A stretch of DNA of 64,000 nucleotides from Streptomyces sp. NBC_00513 (GCF_041431415.1 NZ_CP107845.1:6448001-6512000), one strand, 5' to 3'; shown: positions 28,519 to 37,594, numbered from the stretch's first letter. Notes: generated from the letters alone by a model not told the origin. Translations and numbers: made by a program.

Positions 28519-29963
28519 CCGATCTGCCGCGCCCGGCACTCGGCTGTGTGGGCATGCCCAGACTGCTGGCGGGACTCGACGTCATGGCGCGGCTCGATCG
28601 CGCCGCCCACCTCTCCGTCCACGGAGACCTGCCCCGATACGGGCTCGACGACCTCGTGCAGCTCGCCGAGGGCATCGACCTGCGGGGCCGCGGCGGGGCG
28701 GGGTTCCCGTTCTCCCGCAAGCTCCGCGCCGTCGCCCGGTCCGCCCGCGCGGGCGACGGGCGCTGCGCCGTCGTCGTCAACGCCAGTGAGGGCGAGCCGA
28801 GTTGTCTCAAGGACACCGCGGTGCTGCTGCACGTGCCGCACCTGGTGCTGGACGGGGCCCTGCTGGCCGCCGGCGCGCTCGGCGCGGAGGAGGTGGTCAT
28901 CGGAGTGACGCGCGACGACGTCGAGCAGTCCTTGCGCGAGGCCGTCGCCGAACGGGGCCCGGCCGGTCGGCGGGTGCGCGTGTCCCGACTGCCCGAGCGC
29001 TTCGTCACGGGCGAGGGCACCTCCCTCATCAACGGCATCGACGGCGGCCCCGCACTGCCCAACGGGCAGAAGGTACGGACCAGTGAACGCGGGTTGAGCG
29101 GCATGCCCACCCTGCTGTCCAACACCGAGACGTACGCCCAGATCGCCGTCGCCGCCCGACTGGGCGTCGACGACTACCGCTCGGTCGGCACCGAGAAGGA
29201 GCCGGGCACCGTCATGCTCACCGTCGCCGGCGCCACCGCCGTCGAGGTCCCGCTCGGCACCTCGCTCGCGTACGTCCTGGAACTGTGCGGCACCGCCCCC
29301 GGCCAGGGTGTCCTGATCGGCGGCTACCACGGCCGATGGCTCCCGCCGGCGTCGGCGCGCCTGGCCGCCCTCTCCCGAGAGTCCCTGACCTCGTACGACG
29401 GGGTGCTCGGGGCCGGCGCGGTCCTTCCGCTGCCCGAGGACACCTGCCCCGCCGGCGAAGTGGCCCGGGTGACGCGCTGGATGGCCGGCGAGTCCGCGGG
29501 CCAGTGCGGCCCCTGCGCCAGAGGCCTGCCGTCGCTGGCCGACGCCGTGGACGCCCTCGTGGCCGGCGGAGGCGGGGCCGCCCTCGACGCCGTACAGGCC
29601 CGGATGCGCGGCGTACGCCGCCGCGGCGCTTGCAGCCACCCCGACGGAACCGCCGGATTCGTCGCCTCCGCGCTCGCGGTCTTCCCCGACGAGTTCCGGG
29701 ACCACGCGCTCGGCAGCGGCTGCGGTCGCCGCGTCCTCGGGGCGTTGCCCCTGCCCGAGGACGAGAGCCCCGAACGCCTCGTCGTGGACTGGACGCTGTG
29801 CAGGGGCCACGGCCTCTGCGTGGACCTGCTGCCCGACGTCGTGCGCCTGGACGAGGACGGGTTCCCCGCGATGGCGGTGATGCCGGTGCCCTCACGGCTG
29901 CGCCCGAAGGCGCTCCGCGCCGTACGCCGCTGCCCCGCGCTCGCCCTCCGCATTCAGGAATGA
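28515..29963 (+). CDS. NuoF-like NADH/Fe-S flavoprotein with C-terminal ferredoxin domain
   Basis: A 482-aa cytoplasmic protein. It follows the NuoF layout: RGRGGAGFPFSRKL (NADH/FMN region), VVVNASEGEPSCLKD (NuoF NxxExEP motif), the SLBB-like segment VEVPLGTSLAYVLELCG, and the Fe-S motif GESAGQCGPCARGLPSL. The last ~65 residues are a single-cluster ferredoxin (CRGHGLCVDLLPDVV, then RRCPALAL). It could feed electrons from NAD(P)H into the membrane cytochrome encoded by the gene whose stop it overlaps (GTGA). No NuoE or NuoG partners are nearby, so it is not part of Complex I. Confidence 0.82.
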   Translation: MTDLPRPALGCVGMPRLLAGLDVMARLDRAAHLSVHGDLPRYGLDDLVQLAEGIDLRGRGGAGFPFSRKLRAVARSARAGDGRCAVVVNASEGEPSCLKDTAVLLHVPHLVLDGALLAAGALGAEEVVIGVTRDDVEQSLREAVAERGPAGRRVRVSRLPERFVTGEGTSLINGIDGGPALPNGQKVRTSERGLSGMPTLLSNTETYAQIAVAARLGVDDYRSVGTEKEPGTVMLTVAGATAVEVPLGTSLAYVLELCGTAPGQGVLIGGYHGRWLPPASARLAALSRESLTSYDGVLGAGAVLPLPEDTCPAGEVARVTRWMAGESAGQCGPCARGLPSLADAVDALVAGGGGAALDAVQARMRGVRRRGACSHPDGTAGFVASALAVFPDEFRDHALGSGCGRRVLGALPLPEDESPERLVVDWTLCRGHGLCVDLLPDVVRLDEDGFPAMAVMPVPSRLRPKALRAVRRCPALALRIQE

Positions 29964-30108
29964 GCAGGCGGTAGACAACCGCCCGGAAATCGAGTTCAAC
30001 GTTTGGCGCGATCTGACAAAATCCTTTGATTCTGAATTCAGTTGGCCCCACAGGCCTTATGAATAAGCCTGTAAGCGAAAACGCCGGGCTGGACCCGAAG
30101 GAGTGATC

Positions 30109-31185
30109 GTGAACAACAGGCATCGTGGGACGGCAGCCGCCGGATCGGTGATGGCGGTACTGATGCTGGCGGCGGGCTGCAGCGGCGGGGATTCCGACCG
30201 CGCGGTGGATTCCGTACAGCCGGCGGGCGCCGGTCAGGCCATCGGCAAGGGATATGACTCGGGAGCCGGATCGGGATCGGGAGCCGGATACGGAGCGCCC
30301 GGAACGGGCGCGAATCCGGCGGCCGGCGCGGGATCCGGGTACGGCGACGAGCCGGCGGCCGCGGCCAAGGCCGCCCCGGCGGGACAACTGGCCCTGCGGG
30401 ACATCCCGCAGGTGGGCAAGGTGGTCACCGACAGCGCCGGAGCCACCCTCTACCGCTTCGACAAGGACACGCCCAAGCCCCCCAAATCCAACTGCGAGGG
30501 CGGCTGTGCGGCCACCTGGCCCGTGGTGTCGGCCGACGACGCCAAGGCCTCCGCCGGCATCGACCCGAGCATGCTCGGGTCGGTCGAACGGGCCGACGGC
30601 ACCAAGCAGCTGACCCTCGGCGGCTGGCCCGTGTACCGGTACTCGAAGGAGGGCAAGGCCGGCGAGGCCAAGGGCGAGGGCGTCGGCGGCACCTGGCACG
30701 CGCTGGCCGCGGACGGCAAGAAGGCGATCGACAAGAAGGACGCCGAGCCGCCGAAGAAGGATGTCGAGCCCCCCAAGACCGGCGGCAACGGTGGAATGGG
30801 GGACATGAATTCCAATGAGAAAATCGAACTCGCGGTGGCCGCCAACGAGAAGCTCGGAAAGATTCTCGTCGATGCCCAGGGCCGTACGCTCTACCGATTC
30901 AACAAGGACAGTGCGTGGCCTATGAAAATTGGCTGCCTCGACGCCTGTGTGAACACATGGAAGCCGGCCCCTCCCGTGGACAAGGCCAAGGCCGCCGGAA
31001 TTCCCGCCGGGCTGATCGGCAAGGTAAAGCGTCCCGACGGGAGCGAGCAGTTGACGATCGACTGCTGGCCGGTCTACCTGTTCACCGGTGACAAGGAGCC
31101 CGGCGACACCAACGGACAGGGCAAGCAGGGCCTCTGGTTCGCGGTCAACGACGCCGGCAAGAAGGTCACCACGACCACCGGCTGA
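30109..31185 (+). CDS. Lipoprotein with Y-x4-D repeats (PF03640/COG4315 type)
   Basis: A 358-aa exported lipoprotein: lipobox MLAAGC (about C25), a Gly/Ala-rich linker, then two tandem copies of the secreted Y-x4-D repeat domain. Copy 1 has TLYRFDKD, CEGGCAATWP and GWPVYRY; copy 2 has TLYRFNKD, CLDACVNTWKP and CWPVYLF, ending QGLWFAV. Each copy carries a Cys pair. The biochemical role is not established, but genes of this kind often sit near redox proteins. Here it follows the cytochrome/NuoF pair, suggesting a role as extracellular partner. GTG 30109 has AAGGAG five bases upstream. Confidence 0.85.
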   Translation: MNNRHRGTAAAGSVMAVLMLAAGCSGGDSDRAVDSVQPAGAGQAIGKGYDSGAGSGSGAGYGAPGTGANPAAGAGSGYGDEPAAAAKAAPAGQLALRDIPQVGKVVTDSAGATLYRFDKDTPKPPKSNCEGGCAATWPVVSADDAKASAGIDPSMLGSVERADGTKQLTLGGWPVYRYSKEGKAGEAKGEGVGGTWHALAADGKKAIDKKDAEPPKKDVEPPKTGGNGGMGDMNSNEKIELAVAANEKLGKILVDAQGRTLYRFNKDSAWPMKIGCLDACVNTWKPAPPVDKAKAAGIPAGLIGKVKRPDGSEQLTIDCWPVYLFTGDKEPGDTNGQGKQGLWFAVNDAGKKVTTTTG

Positions 31186-31256
31186 CCCGATCCGGAGCCG
31201 GAACCGGCGTCCGCGCCCCGTCCCCGTGCCCGCCCCGACCCCCCTGTGAGGGAGAC

Positions 31257-31856
31257 GTGTCAGCTTCACCCCGGATCACCGCCCGCCACCTGGTGCCCTG
31301 TGTCGCCGTGCTGATCGCCTCGATGATGTGTGGCGGCTGCGCGGGACAAGGGAAGGCGCGGGCAGGCACCGACGCCCACCCGGCCGGCGCCGCCACCGCG
31401 GCCGAGTCGTCCACCCCGGCCGCCCCCGCACCCTCGGCGACCCCGGCCACGCCGGCCCCGTCGTCCACCGCCCGCCCCGCCTCCCTCGACCAGATCGCCG
31501 CCGCCCTCGACTGCCGACCCGAGATCACCGTCGACGCGGAGGAACTGAAGGAAGGAGCGTGCGGGACGGGCAAGGAGGGATTCCGGATGGCCACCTTCGC
31601 CGCGGACCAGGGTCAGCGGGCGTGGCTCGACGAATCCCGGGTGTACGGAGGCGTGTACCTGGTCGGAGAACGTTGGGTCGTGACCGCGGCCTCCGCCGAG
31701 GCCCTGGCACCCCTCCGGGAACGCCTCGGCGGCACCGTCGAGACCGGCTCCGGTCACGGCGCCTCGCACGGCACGGAGCACGACGCCTCACAGGGCCCCT
31801 CGCAGGGCGCGGAACACCCCCCGGGCCACGAGGCCATGAGCGGCGCGGGTTCCTGA
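31257..31856 (+). CDS. Putative secreted lipoprotein
   Basis: A 199-aa protein with an N-terminal hydrophobic segment ending in MMCGGC, which may be a lipoprotein site (position -3 is not ideal). A Thr/Ala/Pro-rich linker leads to a small domain (about 75-165) with two Cys (ALDCRPE, EGACGTG), and the C-terminus is His/Gly-rich (GHGASHGTEHDASQG). No family recognised. It is 71 bp downstream of the Y-x4-D lipoprotein and probably belongs to the same unit. Confidence 0.65.
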   Translation: MSASPRITARHLVPCVAVLIASMMCGGCAGQGKARAGTDAHPAGAATAAESSTPAAPAPSATPATPAPSSTARPASLDQIAAALDCRPEITVDAEELKEGACGTGKEGFRMATFAADQGQRAWLDESRVYGGVYLVGERWVVTAASAEALAPLRERLGGTVETGSGHGASHGTEHDASQGPSQGAEHPPGHEAMSGAGS

Positions 31857-32116
31857 GGCCCCGCCTTCCCGGGCGACCGCCGGGATCCGTCGCCCCCAGG
31901 GGGGCCGGAACCCGGCGGCCGCTCCGCCGAGCGGGGCCGGACGCGTCCCGCGAGGCCCCGGCCGACCTCCCCGGATCGTGCCGGGCCCGCGGCGCTCCGT
32001 CCCGCCGCACGGGTTCACGATGCGCCGACCGCTTCTCCCGCGACTCCTGTTGATCTATCGTCGGGAGCGATCGGCGGGATCGGCGTCACACGCACGTGAA
32101 CTCGGGGAGGACGGCC

Positions 32117-32905
32117 ATGGCCGACGACATCGGTACCCGCGTCGCCGTCCTCTCGGACATCCACGGAGTCCTGCCCGCCCTGGAAGCGGTCCTCGCCGAA
32201 CCGGACGTGCGGGCCGCGGACCTCGTCGTACTCACCGGGGACATCGCGGCGGGGCCACAACCCACCCGGGTGCTCGACCTCCTCGGCGGCCTCGGCGAAC
32301 GCGTCGCCCGGGTCGGCGGCAACGCCGACCGGGAACTCCTCGAATACCGTCGCGGCGACCGCGACGCCCTCCGCGACCCCGTCGCGCAATGGGCCGCGGA
32401 GCAACTGGGGCCGGACCACCTCGATCTGCTCGCCCGCCTCCCGCGCACCCTCTCCCTCTCCCTGCGCGGCCTGGGGAACACCCTGTTCTGCCACGCCACC
32501 CCGCGGGACGACGAGGAGGTGGTGCTGGTCGACTCCTCGCCCGACCGTTGGCGCGAGGTGTTCACCGGCCTCGACCCCACCGTTCGCACCGTGGTCTGCG
32601 GACACACCCACATGCCTTTCGTCCGCCTCGCCCACGGCCGGCTCGTCGTCAACCCGGGCAGCGTCGGAATGCCCTACGGGCGCTCGGGCGCCCATTGGGC
32701 GCTGCTCGGACCCGGAGTCGAACTGCGCACCACCCACTTCGACATCGAGTCCGCCATCGCCGGCATCACCCGGGACTCCGGCTACCCCGAAGCCGCCGAC
32801 TGGGCCGACTACTTCCTCCACGTCCGCGCGACCGACACCGAAGCCCTCGACGCGTTCGCCCCCCGAGACGGCCGATCCCCCGACCAGCAGCAGGAGGCAC
32901 CGTGA
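32117..32905 (+). CDS. Metallophosphoesterase (YfcE/MJ0936-like)
   Basis: A 262-aa calcineurin-like phosphoesterase. The metal-binding motifs are in order: SDIHG (residues ~15), TGDIAAGP, GNAD, FCHATP and GHTHMPF, followed by NPGSVGMPYG. This set is typical of YfcE/MJ0936-type phosphodiesterases. GGGGAGG precedes ATG 32117 with a six-base spacing. The next gene overlaps its stop (GTGA). Substrate unknown. Confidence 0.88.
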   Translation: MADDIGTRVAVLSDIHGVLPALEAVLAEPDVRAADLVVLTGDIAAGPQPTRVLDLLGGLGERVARVGGNADRELLEYRRGDRDALRDPVAQWAAEQLGPDHLDLLARLPRTLSLSLRGLGNTLFCHATPRDDEEVVLVDSSPDRWREVFTGLDPTVRTVVCGHTHMPFVRLAHGRLVVNPGSVGMPYGRSGAHWALLGPGVELRTTHFDIESAIAGITRDSGYPEAADWADYFLHVRATDTEALDAFAPRDGRSPDQQQEAP

Positions 32906-33534
32906 GCGAGCACATCTGCGACATCGACGCACTGGCCGAGGACGCCACCCGGGCCGCCGCCCTGCGGGACCGGCCGATCCTGCTGGGCATCGACGGACCG
33001 GGTGCGTCCGGCAAGAGCACGCTCGCCGCCCTGTTGGCCGAGCGGCTGGAGACCGCGGCCGTCATCCACGTCGACGACTTCCACCTCCCCTCCGCGGAGC
33101 GCCCCCGCGACTCCGGCGCCATCGCCGCCGACGTCGACCTCGCCCGACTCGAAACGCAGGTGCTGCGACCGGCGGCCACCGGGGGCACCGTCCGGTACCG
33201 ACGCTACGACTGGGACCTGGACCGCCTCGCGGAGTGGATCGAACTCCCGCCCGGCACACCGCTGATCGTGGAGGGCGTCCACGCGCTCCACCTGCGGCTG
33301 CGCCACGTGTACACCTACCGGGTGTTCTGCGACGCCCGCCGCGAGGTGCGGCTGAGCCGTGGCCTGGCACGGGACGGGGAGTCGGCGCGCCACCTGTGGG
33401 AGGACGACTGGATGCCGGCAGAGGACCGCTACCTGGCCACCCACCGACCGCACCTGCGGGCCGATGTCGTGCTGAACAGTTCGGTCCACACGAAGGGGGT
33501 CGGTGCCCCCGCGTACGCGGTGGTGGCCCACTGA
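32902..33534 (+). CDS. P-loop kinase, uridine-kinase-like
   Basis: A 210-aa protein with a Walker A motif GIDGPGASGKST (about residues 29-40), a Walker-B-like VIHVDDFHLPS, and the lid/arginine region DARREVRLSRGLARDG. The fold and DDFH motif match the uridine kinase/phosphoribulokinase group, and similar actinobacterial proteins are annotated as uridine kinases, but the true phosphoryl acceptor is not determined. GTG start overlaps the phosphoesterase stop, so the two may act on the same nucleotide or sugar pool. Confidence 0.78.
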   Translation: MSEHICDIDALAEDATRAAALRDRPILLGIDGPGASGKSTLAALLAERLETAAVIHVDDFHLPSAERPRDSGAIAADVDLARLETQVLRPAATGGTVRYRRYDWDLDRLAEWIELPPGTPLIVEGVHALHLRLRHVYTYRVFCDARREVRLSRGLARDGESARHLWEDDWMPAEDRYLATHRPHLRADVVLNSSVHTKGVGAPAYAVVAH

Positions 33535-33622
33535 CCTCCGGCGCACCCCACGGGCCGGCCCACTTCACGGCCCGGCGGCACGCGGGCCGGCCGGATCAGG
33601 CGGATCGGGCGAATCGGCCGGA

Positions 33623-34273
33623 TCAGGCGGATCGGGCCGGCTGCACCGGAGCGGCCGTGCCGAGGAGGCGTTCGGCGCGGTACGGGGACGTGTCCAGCTC
33701 CGCGAGCACCCCGGGCGCGGCGATGCCGGGCAGGAGCAGATCGAAGAGGTTGGAGATCTCCCTGGACAGATCGGCGCCCGGGATCTCCTCGGTGATCAGC
33801 AGCACCCCGGTCCAGGCCCCGACGAGCAGCCGCGAGATCTCGCACGGTACGGCGTGTGCCAGCAACTCGCCGCGCGCCCGGGCCTCTTCGAGCAGTTCCT
33901 CGCCCACCGTGATCCAGTCGGGCCACCGCGTTCCGAACAGGCCGCGGGCCTTGACGTCCACCGACAGCCGCACCGAGGCGCTCAGCACGGGCTCCTTGGG
34001 CAGCCGATGCGCCAGGAGCAACCCCAGGTCCACCCACTCCTGGAGCTTGTGGGTCTGCGGGGTCAACCCCTCCCGGGTCACGGCCTCGTCGAGGACCGCC
34101 CGCGCCAGTTCCTCCTTCGAGGTGAAATGGAAGTAGAGCCCGCCGCGGGTGAGCGGAATGCGATCGATGAGGCCGCCGATCGTCGTCGCGTCGTATCCGA
34201 GTTCGTTGAACATCTCGGCCGCGGCCTCGACGATGATCCTGCGCGTCTGGATCGCGCGCTCCTGCCTGGCCAC
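33623..34273 (-). CDS. Gamma-butyrolactone-receptor-like TetR repressor (ArpA/ScbR type)
   Basis: A 216-aa protein, the normal length for this family. The N-terminus has the family's ARQERAIQTRRIIVEAAAEMF helix and the HTH ATTIGGLIDRIPLTRGGLYFHFTSKEELA. The ligand domain keeps the family pattern: LQEWVDLGLLLAHRL, ASVRLSVDVKA, the WPDWITVGEELLEEARARGEL helix, the Trp of VGAWTGV, and the end AAPGVLAELDTSPYRAERLL. GTG 34273 has GGAGG six bases upstream. No butyrolactone synthase (AfsA) or biosynthetic cluster is in the window, so it is an orphan or pseudo-receptor here. Confidence 0.83.
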   Translation of the reverse strand: MARQERAIQTRRIIVEAAAEMFNELGYDATTIGGLIDRIPLTRGGLYFHFTSKEELARAVLDEAVTREGLTPQTHKLQEWVDLGLLLAHRLPKEPVLSASVRLSVDVKARGLFGTRWPDWITVGEELLEEARARGELLAHAVPCEISRLLVGAWTGVLLITEEIPGADLSREISNLFDLLLPGIAAPGVLAELDTSPYRAERLLGTAAPVQPARSA

Positions 34274-34597
34274 TTCACGCCTCCTGTGTGCACGGCTCGT
34301 CGGCGTCCGCGGGGCCTCACCCGTCACCCGCGGGGAAACCGACCGAGTGTCCGGTACAGTACCAGCGCGCCGAGCACCCCTCGGACCTCCCGTTGTCCCC
34401 AACAAGACTGCGGCGCACTGCTGTTGGATCGGTCGAGTGCGGCCACAGATGAACATCCGTGAGGACGACCGTGGGTGACGCACGGTCGGCGGCGGTGAGG
34501 TCCTCCATCAGTTCTCCGTGGTGGTGAGGGCCCGCCCGCGATGGCGGCTGTAAAAAATCACTGTCCGATTGTCGGAACACATTGATAGAGATTCGGG
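34274..34597. other. Divergent region between the receptor gene and the DinB-like gene
   Basis: 324 bp. It contains an 11-bp dyad GGTACAGTACC (34353-34363), next to AAACCGACCGAGTGTCCGGT, a segment partly resembling the ARE sites bound by butyrolactone receptors, and a second dyad TCCGA-TTG-TCGGA (34564-34576) close to the plus-strand GTG. None is a clean match to a consensus, so I mark them only as candidates. Confidence 0.4.
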
Positions 34598-35395
34598 GTG
34601 ACAAAGACACTCGAGTTCCCCGTTCTGCTGCGACTGATCGACGAACGATCGACCGCCTTCCGCGCCGCGGTCGCCTCCGCGTCCAGCCTCGACGTACAGG
34701 TGCCGACCTGCCCCGAGTGGACGCTGTTCGATCTGGCGCAGCACATCGGTGAGGGGCGCCGCGACTGGGCCGCCACCGTCGCCGCTGGTCCTGCTCCGGC
34801 CAAGTCCGCAGCGGAGGGCGCCCCGGCCGCGCCTCGGGAGCGCGAGGCCCTGCTGGCCTGGTTGGCGGAGTCCACGGAGCAACTGGTGGACGCGTTGCGG
34901 AAGGCCGGCCCGGATCGCGGTTGCTGGTCGTGGTGGGAGACGTTGCAGTCGCCGCACACCTCCGGTGCCGTGGCTCGGCACCAGCTCCAGCAGATGGCGG
35001 TGCACACGTACGACGCCCAGATCACCGTGGGTGCCCCGCAGCCGCTGCCGACCGAGGTGGCGCTCGACGGTGTCGACGAGTTCCTGTCCACCTGCGTCGC
35101 GACGACAAGTCCCTGGCCGCACAAGCCCGCTGCCATCGACTTCCACGCCTCCGAGGGCCGCTCCTGGCGCCTCTCGCTCTCCGCCGACGGCGCACGGACC
35201 ACCCGCCTCCCCGGGCCCGGCACCGTACCGGCCGCCGCTGCCGGCCAGGAGCCGGACGCGGCCGACGTTTCCGCCCGGGGCACGGCCAACGAGCTGGTCC
35301 TCATCCTGCACAACCGTATCCCGTTCAACTCCGTCGAGCTCGACGGCGACCGAGGCCTCTTCGACCAACTCAGCGCCTGGGACCCGAATGAGTAG
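34598..35395 (+). CDS. Maleylpyruvate isomerase/DinB-like family protein (TIGR03083)
   Basis: A 265-aa protein. The N-terminal DinB-like four-helix bundle has the mycothiol-dependent isomerase pattern: VPTCPEWTLFDLAQHIGEGRRDW (about residues 35-60) with the metal-ligand His, then VARHQLQQMAVHTYDAQ with two more His; the C-terminal small domain is from about 175. Members use mycothiol or bind metal; the reaction for this one is unknown. GTG 34598 has no clear ribosome-binding site. Confidence 0.78.
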   Translation: MTKTLEFPVLLRLIDERSTAFRAAVASASSLDVQVPTCPEWTLFDLAQHIGEGRRDWAATVAAGPAPAKSAAEGAPAAPREREALLAWLAESTEQLVDALRKAGPDRGCWSWWETLQSPHTSGAVARHQLQQMAVHTYDAQITVGAPQPLPTEVALDGVDEFLSTCVATTSPWPHKPAAIDFHASEGRSWRLSLSADGARTTRLPGPGTVPAAAAGQEPDAADVSARGTANELVLILHNRIPFNSVELDGDRGLFDQLSAWDPNE

Positions 35396-35574
35396 GACGT
35401 GACGATGCGCCCCCTCGTACGCCCCGAGGCATGTCTCCCGCCAACGGCCACAACCATGCCGTGGTGGCCTCGGGGCCGCGGGGGGAGCAGACCGTCGCGG
35501 CTGCGGGCCTGGCGGCCGTCAGGATCTCGAACAGGTCCAGGGCGTCGTCGATCGACTTGGCCTCCCGGCGGCGA

Positions 35575-36495
35575 TCACCGGACGGTGTCGCCGCCGGGTG
35601 GTTCCCGGCCGGCGTCGGACCGGAGGAACGCGCGGCGGGTGTGAGCGAGCAGTTCGCGGGTCGCGGGGCCGTGCGGGGTCTTCCAGGCCAGCGAGAGCAG
35701 GGCGGGCGATGTGACGTCGTCGATCGTGCGGGCGGTGAGCCGGTCGGCGTGGCCGGCGGCCATCGACTCGCTGAGGATGGCGACGCCGAGGCCGCGGACG
35801 GCGAGGTCGACGATGGCGTCGGCGGCCCCGGCCTGCAACGCGATCCCGATCCGGACGTCCCGCGCGGCGCACGCCTGGTCGAACACCGTGCGCAGGCCCG
35901 TGCCCCGGGGCATGCACACGATCGGATGAGCACCCAGGTCGCGCAAGGTGACCCGGTCCCGCCGGGCCAGGGGGTGATCGAAGGGCACGGCCGCCACGAG
36001 CCGCTCGCTGATGATGGTGAAGGTGTCCAGCCCGTCGTGGGTGGCGGTGGACGACCCGACGAGAGCCATGTCGAGAGTGCCGTCGCGCACCCCGTCGATC
36101 AGCCGGTCGGAGTTCTCCTCCCGCAGGGAGATCTCCACCCCGGGATGCGCCCGGTGGAACGCGGCGAGCGCGTCGAACAGGGGTGTGACGGTGCAGCCGA
36201 TGACCATCCCGACGGTGAGCCGGCCCCGGATCAGCTCGGTCACCTCGCCCACCGCCTGGCTGACGGCCGCCGCGGCGGACAGCGCGGCCCGGGCGTGATC
36301 GAGAGCGGCCCTGCCCGCGTCCGTGAGGGTGGTCGTGCGGGCCGACCGGTCGAACAGTTCGGCGCCGAGCTCGCGCTCCAGCCGGCGGATCTGCGCGCTG
36401 ACGCCCGACTGGCTGATGTGCACCCGCTCGGCCGCCCGGGTGAAGTTCCGCTCATCGGCGACCGCGACGAAGTATTCCAACTGCCTCAGGTCCAT
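35575..36495 (-). CDS. LysR-family transcriptional regulator
   Basis: A 306-aa regulator. The winged-helix N-terminus is classic (MDLRQLEYFVAVADERNFTRAAERVHISQSGVSAQIRRLE), followed by the linker helix and a periplasmic-binding-like effector domain (LTVGMVIGCTVTPLFDALAAF to the end). ATG 36495 is chosen as the canonical family start; a TTG three codons earlier is possible. Divergent from the NTF2-like gene at 36656, its probable target. Confidence 0.9.
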   Translation of the reverse strand: MDLRQLEYFVAVADERNFTRAAERVHISQSGVSAQIRRLERELGAELFDRSARTTTLTDAGRAALDHARAALSAAAAVSQAVGEVTELIRGRLTVGMVIGCTVTPLFDALAAFHRAHPGVEISLREENSDRLIDGVRDGTLDMALVGSSTATHDGLDTFTIISERLVAAVPFDHPLARRDRVTLRDLGAHPIVCMPRGTGLRTVFDQACAARDVRIGIALQAGAADAIVDLAVRGLGVAILSESMAAGHADRLTARTIDDVTSPALLSLAWKTPHGPATRELLAHTRRAFLRSDAGREPPGGDTVR

Positions 36496-36655
36496 GACTG
36501 TCAATTCTAGCTCTCAGCAGAACCAGCTGTTGGACTACTGGATCGGCATCGACCAGGCTGGAAGGTGTCGAGGTTCGACACCGAGCGCTTGACCGTCGAG
36601 CGCCCCAGTCGAGCACCCCCGTCGAGCGCATCAGGCATCGAGGAGTGAGGACGTC
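36496..36655. promoter_or_regulatory. Divergent LysR promoter region
   Basis: 160 bp between the LysR gene and the NTF2-like gene. Close to the LysR start is a TTCT-N10-AGAA dyad, a loose fit to the T-N11-A LysR box. No firm promoter hexamers. Confidence 0.35.
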
Positions 36656-37033
36656 ATGTCGAAGCACACGCCGGAGTACGAGAAGGCCATGCGCCCCGAG
36701 GACATCACCCGTCTGTTCGTCGAACGATCCAACGCCGGTGACGCGGCCGGGGTCGCCGCTCTCTACGAGGAGGACGCGGTGATGGCCTATCCGCCGGGCT
36801 CCCGGACCGTGGGCCGGGAGGCGATCCGCGCACTGTGGGAGAAGGTGCTGGCCGGCGGCCCCCGCTTCGAACCGGAGCAGCCGCTGCCGACGCTGATCAG
36901 CGCGGACATCGCCCTCACCTCCACCCCGCCGAAGGACGGGGCGGGCGCCCGCGCGCAGGTCGTCCGCCGCCAACCGGACGGCAGCTGGCTCCGCCTCCTG
37001 GACCAGCCCGAGTTCGTCCCCCCGACCGGCTGA
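36656..37033 (+). CDS. SnoaL/NTF2-like fold protein
   Basis: A 125-aa protein with the NTF2-like pattern PEDITRLFVERSNAGDAAGVAALYEEDAVMAYPPG, then GREAIRALWEKVL and the beta-strands ending RQPDGSWLRLLDQPEF. These small cone-shaped proteins bind or isomerise small ligands. Likely controlled by the divergent LysR gene. ATG preceded by GAGGAGTGAGGACGTC, a fair ribosome-binding site. Confidence 0.78.
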   Translation: MSKHTPEYEKAMRPEDITRLFVERSNAGDAAGVAALYEEDAVMAYPPGSRTVGREAIRALWEKVLAGGPRFEPEQPLPTLISADIALTSTPPKDGAGARAQVVRRQPDGSWLRLLDQPEFVPPTG

Positions 37034-37089
37034 CCCACCCGACCGCCCCCTCGGCCCGACGCGGGGCGCCCGCCCCCCGATCGGGGGCG

Positions 37090-37521
37090 TCAGCGGTACC
37101 AGTCCTCACCGGGGCGGGACAGCGCGCCACGGAGGTACGTCTCCAGACGCGCCGCCACCCAGGTGCGGCTGTCGTTCTCGTGGTCCCAGACGAACACGTC
37201 ATCGCGCTCGGGGGTGCGCACCGCGGCGAACTGGTCTCCGCCGCCGTTGTCCCCGAAGAACACGAGCGCGTCGAACGGCATGTACAGCATCCGGAAGTCC
37301 GCGCTGCCCCGGAACTCCGCGTTGGTCAGGCCGATGTGCTCCGCGCTCCAGACGACATCCGTCCCGTCCGCATCCACGACACCGTCGGACACGAGGAGCA
37401 GTTCCCGCAGCGCTCTCGGAAGCGACTGCCCCAACGCGGCTTCCAGATCACGTAGTTCCCGCTCGGAGGCAGGGGCATTCAGCTCGGCGCCCTCGTACCG
37501 CTCCACGAACTCACGCCACAC
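37090..37521 (-). CDS. SMI1/KNR4 (SUKH) family protein
   Basis: A 143-aa SUKH-domain protein (ERELRDLEAALGQSLPRALRELLLVSDG, then DALVFFGDNGGGDQFAAV and VFVWDHENDSRTWVA). SUKH proteins are frequent immunity proteins for polymorphic toxins; no toxin gene adjoins this one, so it is an orphan here, with a second SUKH gene 15 kb away. GTG start has GGAGG five bases upstream. Confidence 0.82.
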   Translation of the reverse strand: MWREFVERYEGAELNAPASERELRDLEAALGQSLPRALRELLLVSDGVVDADGTDVVWSAEHIGLTNAEFRGSADFRMLYMPFDALVFFGDNGGGDQFAAVRTPERDDVFVWDHENDSRTWVAARLETYLRGALSRPGEDWYR

Positions 37522-37594
37522 GGATCCTCCAGGTTCACGTCGTCCACGCCATCGTCATCCGGCGCCACACCGGGAGGCAGGCGCGGTCCGCGGT

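Noticed and set aside
34336..34363. Butyrolactone-receptor ARE site
   Set aside because: The segment holds parts of the consensus (AAACCG, CCGGT) and a neighbouring dyad, but the arms are not symmetric enough for a firm call.
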